A stretch of DNA of 64,000 nt, taken from positions 36,924,512 to 36,988,511 of the forward strand of contig NC_091431.1 in assembly GCF_032191515.1 (NCBI RefSeq), read 5' to 3'. Shown here in pieces: positions 57,101 through 64,000 of the stretch (its first letter is position 1; each line of letters begins with the position of its first letter). The notes under the pieces were generated by a model. The model was not told the origin of the DNA and searched no databases. It saw only the letters and a program-made list of their open reading frames with translations. The position numbers were made by a program, and so were the translations under genes. The stretch is from Phaenicophaeus curvirostris (Eukaryota > Chordata > Aves > Cuculiformes > Cuculidae).

Positions 57101-60100
57101 TAGGAACACAGTGGGAAACAGTTTATGCTAAGCACAAGCTACAGGTGGCTTTTCACAGGTCTTCTCTTAAAGGATTCCTGCTCCTGCACCCCTGGCTTTA
57201 AATCCTCTATGGACAAAAATGCCATTGCAGAGCCTTTCAATCTTTGCTTTCTTGCTTCACCTGACCTTTTCTCCTTGCTTCTGCTCCCCCACCCCCTACC
57301 TCAAACAGTTAGCTGCTTCTTTCTCTGCAAGTTTAAACTCTGCATCCAAACTGCTTTGTATTACCTGTAGTAGGTCCACCTTGTTTTATTCCATTTCCAT
57401 TTTATTCTGAATAGATGGTAAATTATTAAGATTTTTTTGCCCTACTCTGGGGCGTTTCATATTTTCCTACACTTTCATCTCATGCAGTAAGGGTTTCTAA
57501 AAAAAAGAGTGGGCATTAGCAGACTTGTTCATAGTGTACGTAGCACTGGCATCGTGATTCATTATCTCCCTTCTCACTACGAAATACTGCTTTGGATGTG
57601 GATGACGGAGGTTAGGAACTGCAGTTTGTGGTGGCTTTAACGAGGATAAACTTGTTCAGATGAACAAGGGATAGAGAAGTTTTGAGTGGCTTTTTTTCTG
57701 GGAGAAAGGAGGCTGTGTTTGAAAAAGCTGAAGACAAAGTTGATGATCACACACTTCGGCAACCTTCCTGGCAGGTAACAAAACATGTACTAGGACTGGA
57801 ACACATTGAGCTTCTGTGGTGGAATAAAGTACTAATTTTACATGAATTACTATAACAAGTTGAGCACTGGCTTTACCAAAGACATTCAGCGATTGCTGAT
57901 GGTGTGGACAGAAGTCTGGTCAAGGTGAACGGTTTGCTAGGCTCACACTGTCTTTCTTGCTGATAGAAATAAGGTTGAACACAGTCATGAGTTTTGAGTT
58001 TGGCACTACTACGGGCTAACGCAGAACAGTTTGCTGTCACATAATGCTAATGACACTGCTTCACACATTAACGAGAAAGCGAAATTGGCCGTATCGACAG
58101 CTGCATGAGCGGACATCTAATTCGACACCCTTGACTGGCTTGCCTTACCAAAGATGAGACCACAAAGCCCATGGTGTGATCAGGCTGCCTGGCCTTCATA
58201 GCAGCAACTATTTTAAGTATCAAAACTGAAGAAGAGTTCAGAGTTTGACTTCTGTGATGTGATGTTCTGTGCACAACTCCCACTTCATGCCCAGCCGCTG
58301 ACACAGCATGGCTAGCCTCCCTCCTGCTGCAGGGACGTCCACCTTGTCCTGAAGTCCAGCTGGACAGAACCGCAGCAGGGCTGATCCTTCCTGCCAGAAA
58401 CACAAAGCAGCTGATGGGAAACACGGAGAAGGGAAAGCACACAAATATGGAAAATGCAAATAGTGAAATCTCTTGCCAACAGGTGAGAACAAAAGCACTT
58501 AGAAAACAGGACTGGCATAATCAGCTCTTCATGGTTCTGATGAGAGAATCTAATCCCCACCTTCATGTTCCGAGATCCTCCTTTACCCCTGTGGCTGCCA
58601 GAGCTTGAGATTTCCAACAAAATCTTGGTACCCTAGGAATAACTAGTCCTGAACCATAGTCCATGACTCAGAGATGACAGTGATAATAATTTTTCTTTTT
58701 TTTTTTTTTATCTCCTGTAATCCTACTCACTCGTGTTTTTCAGTGTCTCCTGCAATATAACAGGATCCCTAGGCAGATGTCAAGAACGTGGTCCGGCTTA
58801 CTGCAAGATGTGGGGAAAAAAAAAAGGCAGGCTATCTTCCTGGCTGCAGAACAGCTATCTCAGTCCTCTCACTTTTTCCCCCCTCAGTACTGTGCTTGCC
58901 CCACACATCCCAGATGAGCAGTCTCCTGCGGGACACTGGATTTGGACTCAGTGTCCATGCAAAACATATTCTGCTGAAGATTGATCCTACAGACATCAAT
59001 GCATCCACTTTTGGGCAGTGACCAGAAGCCTTTCAAACAGCTTTCTTCTCTACTGAGATATTCCAAAATCAGATCATTAAAACATGGGGCAACCCCATGG
59101 TATACATGCTAGCGTGGAACAGCTTAGAGCAATATAATCAGTGAGGAATCTAATGCCGTGTGCCTAAACAAGGGTTTCTGCAACACCTAAACTGTAGCTT
59201 ATCAGGTCTGGCAATAGATCAAACAGACACGACCTACATGATAGGCAGCAGGCTGATGGGTTGCAGCAAGGGGTTTACTCTACAAGTGCTCAGGACTAAA
59301 TATCCCAATACAATTCAGACATTGTTTCAGGAAGTACTTAGACTACTCTGACATCCTCAAAAGCACTACTCAACAGCTGCTTGCAAATGCAGGTGTCTGA
59401 GTCACTTTCAAAAGACCAGATTGAAAACCACCTGCTGAAACCACCGCTGCAGAGCTGCTGGGAGCCTAAATCCCAGTGAGATGCAGTGCTGCTGTTACTA
59501 CCCACGTGACATAGCATCAGACACAAGGGATACCCTTACAGCTTCTCTGCCAGACCACAACCTTCCCTGCCTGTCTCTGGGGCTTCCTTTGGGGACTTCC
59601 CAGGGAAGCCACCTGGGAGAGGAGATGTCCTCAAACCTCACCAGAGGGTTAAATCTACACTTTCATGGCTGAGAGGCGTGCCCTCAGCAAAACACTCTTG
59701 GGTGCACAGGAGAAGTTCCCAGCTCCACTCCTTTCCTATGTTATTTCCATTCAAGCTCCCCTGTTTTGCAGAAATACTTAAATACTAACTAAGCAATGAA
59801 GATAGACTGACTCCTACCCTGGTGCTTAGGGCAGTTACTTGGAATCAGTCAGCAGTGGGCTTAGGCTCCTGTCCTGTCTAAATGATTAAATCTATGCTTG
59901 CTAAGGGGCAACAGCTCTGCCAGGGAAGGAGGAATGTGATCTTGCATGCATTCAGAAAGATAATATACTTTTTGTTATTTCACAATGCATTTATTGCCCA
60001 GTATTTCAAAGATTGTTCCCTCAAGTTTAAAGTATTTAAGGAGTGCTTTCAGGCTATTCACAGTCATCAGGACTTGAATATAGATGGCAAACTATGCTAC

Positions 60101-63100
60101 CACAATTAAACACTATCTGAAGTGTGCTTTGCCATCATTACCCCAGCTTCTGGCCGTTTAATCTCAATTTGGACCCTCCCTTCTCCTCCAGCTGCAGGTT
60201 CGGGAACTATGCGAGGCCACAAGGGGGGCAACCTGGTGCACAACAGCCAATAAAAGGGAATCGTTCCCACAGGGATCCTAACAGCTGAAGCTGCGAGACA
60301 TATAAGCTCACAAGAGCAGGTGACACCCACCACATGATTTTCAATGCCACAGTGCAACAGTATGCAGGAACTAGGTAAAGCTGCATTTTCAATATATCCA
60401 TCTGGAAGCAAGAGTCACACTCTTACAGATAATGCCTGCTCACTGCCTCTCTGTCCTACATGTGTACTTCTCCATGCTGATTCAATTAATATAGAAAGTT
60501 TTCTGGAGTGCTTTACACCTGGAACACATACATTTGCTTAATGTTTTTAATTTTTAGCAGAAAAAAACAAACCAAAAAACAGAACAACCAGGAATCAGGC
60601 AACACAACTAAATCTTGAGGATTTTTGCCTACCTTACTCAGCTGTCAAGGCGAGACCTGGAGACATGCCCATTGGAACTCCAGCAATTTGCACGTTTGCA
60701 TTAACCCTTGAGAAATGGGTTTCAGACAGAGCTCTGAATCCAGTAAAAACTGTCCTGCTAGCTCTGCTTTCTGTTCTCCAGTCTTTTTCTAAAGGATCTG
60801 GCAAACTGACGTTGCATGAGCTGGATAAGAGTGGCTTAAAATGTTAAATTTCAGACTATGCTCCCACAAAATACCCAAAAAAGCTCCCAGCAAGCAGAGG
60901 ATTGTCAACACGTCAGCATCTGTACAGACTGTTGAGCTAGAGATAATCTAGAACACAAATAACGAAGCAGAACAGTCAAAGCTGAACCGATATGGGGGCT
61001 GGATCAATGCCATGATACCTAGATTGAAGCATTAGGCAGCTGCAGTGCTTCTATTCTCTTTCTTCCAGAAGTGCTCCTCAGCTTCATTGTGCAAACTGCC
61101 AACCCACAGGTCTACACCTCTGTCTACAGCCTACAGCCCTCCTTACCAGACTCTGGTAAAAGCTAAATGCCAGGAGGTCCCAAGGGTGCCATCAGCTGCT
61201 AGATGTAACAAAGCTCTTGGTATTGTTGTTACGGTCTACACAATGATACAGCTGGCTGAAAAACTCAGCTGAAGAGGGAGAACTTTTCACATTGTTCTTT
61301 GTGTGTCTAGCCTCTTCGTTAAGGGCACCTGATGCAGATGTGAACTTCCCACTGATCTGCAGCACCACAAACTAAGAATCATCTGGAAATTACTTCGCCG
61401 GGCAAGTAAACTCCTACAAGTCCTGCATAAGGAGGCATCTCATCAAACAGCTTCATGGTACCTTTTCTGTCCCTCTTCCCTGACCAGGAGGATCTGCTCT
61501 CAGTGGCCACGTGCCCTTTAACTGGCTTGAGGGTTTTTTCTCCTGCCAGCTTCTCTCCCCTGTTGGTAACTTGTCCTTTGCAACACACTCCCTGCCCAGA
61601 CCTTCTGACTGAGATTGCCTGTTTGTTCTCTTACGCTTTCATTTTCCCTAGAAACCCTCTGGCCTGTATATCCCTCTCCATTAAGCTATCCATCCATGTC
61701 CCACCACTACCATTGAGGCTAACAATAACCCTACATATCAACAGCCAAAATTAAACGTCTGAAACTACCTATTTAGAGGAGTTTGTGCATTTTCAAGATA
61801 ACTCTCCACATGGCTGTTGCTGCTCATCATTTTCTTGGTCAGTGAGTCCCTTGCTTTGTCCTGACCTCTGCACCGCTTCCAGGGCTCCAATCTTGTGCAT
61901 GTCTTGATGATGCGTCTGGGCCTTTTTCTATGGGAAAGTCTGCAAGACTTTGTCATGCCATCTCAAGACTCTCAAGAAGACATGCCACTCTTAATCACTC
62001 CAGCCACCACCAGACTTCATCAGAATTTGTGTGTCCTATACTCCCTTAACAACATTACGGACAGGGAAACCATCACGTTGTAGAGCTATCCTTCCACCTG
62101 ACTTCCTGACACCTAGCTTTTGGCTTGTGAGCCGTCAAGGATAATGCTGCCTTTCCTCTCCTACACCATGCACCTTAGAGACGTTACTGGGAACAACTCA
62201 TGCAGAACAACCTTACCTGTAATGCCCTTCCTGCTCAAGGCACCATAATTAAGTAATAAATTCCAAATTATTTCTGCATGGTAGTGAGCGGGCAGGGGAG
62301 GCAATAGTTCAATTTTAGTGATACGCTTGTCCCAGTATCCCCAGGCCTTTCCAAATTAACACATTTTGAATGCTGGTACACACATGACAGAATGAAGAAT
62401 CATAGAATCATTGAATCATAGAATCACCAGGTTGGAAGAGACCCACCGGATCATCGAGTCCAACCATTCCCACCAATCTTTAAACCACGCCCCTCAGTAC
62501 CTCATCCACCCACACCTTAAACGCCTCCAGGGACGGCGAGTCAATCACCTCCCTGGGCAGACCGTTCCATTGCCCAGTGACCCTTTCAGTGAAGAATTTT
62601 TTCCTTATGTCAAGCCTGAACCTCCCCCGGCGGAGCTTGAGGTCATTGCCTCTTGTCCTGTCCCCTGTCACTTGGGAGAAGAGGCCAGCTCCCTCCTCTC
62701 CGTAGAAATAGCATGGGCCTGGTGAGGAATCAAAGAACTATCTCCTTGGAAACAGGCAGAGTTCAGGCTTCTTTGATTTCTTCCTACAAACCCCACTCAA
62801 CTAAGGGACACTAAGTTCAGTAGAATTGGCGGCACGAGCGAGGAAGCTGTTTGCCAAAGTAAGATGTGCAGTGCCATCCACTGACCTTTTTCTCTTAAGA
62901 TCAATACAGAAAATAGTTTCTGATGCATGGCTAATATGGGTCTTCTGAAAGTTGAACTAGAGTCCCAAGCAGTTACAAAGGTATTTTTTAGTCTCTGAAA
63001 TACAGAATGCCTTTGAACTAACAAGTTTAAAGAATCATTAATAAGATACAGACCCCTAATCTTGCAGCATCAAGTCCCTGGTCTTCTACTCGTCCACCTT

Positions 63101-64000
63101 TACTTAGTATTTCATTCTTTGGTTTGCATTAGCTCACTAAAGACGGTGTGCTGCGTTTTCAGATTCCCACCATTACACACTGCACAGAGGAGTACCCAGA
63201 GCATTCCAGCTTGCTCAGTTAGTGACTAAAGAGAGCTGTGGCTACAAACTCACAAGTCTGAACAAAAATCCTAAAGCTACTTCCCAAGATAGGGAGAATG
63301 ACATTAAATATTAAAAACTTAAGACCAGGAAGCTCCTACTGGAGGCTGTGTACCTACTTCCACCCACTAAAGGATATGCAGCAGTAAGAAACCCAGTTGG
63401 TGGCTCACTGAAAAAATGGCAGGCAGATTAAAGTGACTCAAGAGGCTCAGATAGATGAGAGAAACTACTTGCAAAAAAAAGGAAAGAAAATGGTACTAAG
63501 CACTAATGTTCTGCAATATACAGTTAAGAATAACTCCAGAGGTCCCACTGTTGCTAAGGAATTGTTCTGCCATCTGTAAAAATAATTAACATTAGCAGTA
63601 TCATTTAGCATTTCCGTTAGCTACAATTAGTTGTTCACATTAGGAAGCTCTGAAAGTTCATTACTGCTGGATGTCTGTAGTGGTTGTAATCACACAGAAC
63701 TACTGTGGTGGTATATCAACGCATCTGATTCAAACATCTCTTACTTGGAGCTAAGGCCACCCACTTGTGAGCAGCACACACTAAACCTCATGCCACTTCT
63801 GGAGATACTTATTATAATGCTACTGCTTACAGCAAGTCGTGTGGGTTGTACAGTACATTAATTTACATGTCACCACACAGAACGCTATCCCAGTTGATGT
63901 CTATTTTGGTTCTTGTATTGGGGTGGATATCTGAGCATGGGGTAGTAAGTGGAAATGATGCCAGCACGTTTTCCTTGTGACTTGCGGGCCAACGTTTTGC
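54177..64000 (-). other. KLF9: KLF9 intron (partial)
   Basis: This lies upstream of the KLF9 last exon and runs past the window end. The mammalian KLF9 gene also has one long intron. I found no CpG-rich, exon-1-like coding sequence in it. It holds a C-run near 54,384-54,392, a T-run near 58,698-58,709 and one antisense CR1 tail at 62,395-62,705. Open frames of up to 134 codons (for example 54,153-54,557) have no recognisable product and are judged chance. Confidence 0.8.
62395..62705 (-). mobile_element. CR1 LINE 3' tail, antisense on plus strand
   Basis: Reading the minus strand, this matches the 3' end of CR1 copies 1 and 2 (ttcaggcttgacataagga, gggaatggttggactcgatg). It ends in four imperfect ATTCTATG-type octamer repeats at 62,395-62,432, the hallmark of the CR1 3' terminus. 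About 310 bases remain. It is transcribed in sense with KLF9. Confidence 0.93.

Overview
The window is vertebrate nuclear DNA, almost certainly from a bird. Short coding exons sit in long AT-rich introns with GT-AG splice sites, and several interspersed repeats read as CR1, the LINE typical of bird genomes. Two LTR-like blocks of avian retroviral type are also present. Two genes are recognised, and they converge (tail to tail). This SMC5-KLF9 neighbourhood is also known in mammals and chicken; in chicken it lies on the Z chromosome (from memory, not shown by this sequence).

Positions 1-41,460 (+ strand) hold the 3' four-fifths of SMC5, an ATPase of the SMC5/6 DNA-repair complex. Twenty coding exons (174-40,352) join in one open frame of 905 codons plus stop. 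They cover the end of the N-terminal head region, the outgoing coiled coil, the hinge, the returning coiled coil and the C-terminal ATPase head with its signature motif and Walker B. The first ~180 residues, including Walker A, and the promoter lie upstream of the window. The introns carry two sense CR1 copies (8.7-10.6 kb and 29.5-32.3 kb), an old antisense CR1 split by a ~1.6 kb unidentified insertion (19.7-22.6 kb), an AT-rich satellite-like tract (24.5-24.8 kb), a 28-bp tandem duplication against an acceptor site, and a possible 49-nt poison exon.

Positions ~41,460-50,535 are intergenic between the two 3' ends. They contain a short CR1 tail (44.1 kb), a solo-LTR-like element (45.26-45.79 kb) and a second ERV-type block (46.5-47.6 kb). 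The remainder holds nothing I recognise.

Positions ~50,535-64,000 (- strand) hold the 3' end of KLF9, a Krueppel-like zinc-finger transcription factor. The last coding exon (53,944-54,176) encodes zinc fingers 2 and 3 and a short serine-rich tail. A ~3.4 kb 3' UTR follows, containing a perfect 13-bp hairpin. From 54,177 to the window end is the KLF9 intron, with one antisense CR1 tail at 62.4 kb; exon 1 and the promoter are outside. SMC5 (genome maintenance) and KLF9 (hormone-responsive transcription) have no known joint function; they are neighbours only. No prokaryote-like system, CRISPR array or wholly new gene was found. The most unusual items are splice-site architecture, nested transposons and UTR structure.
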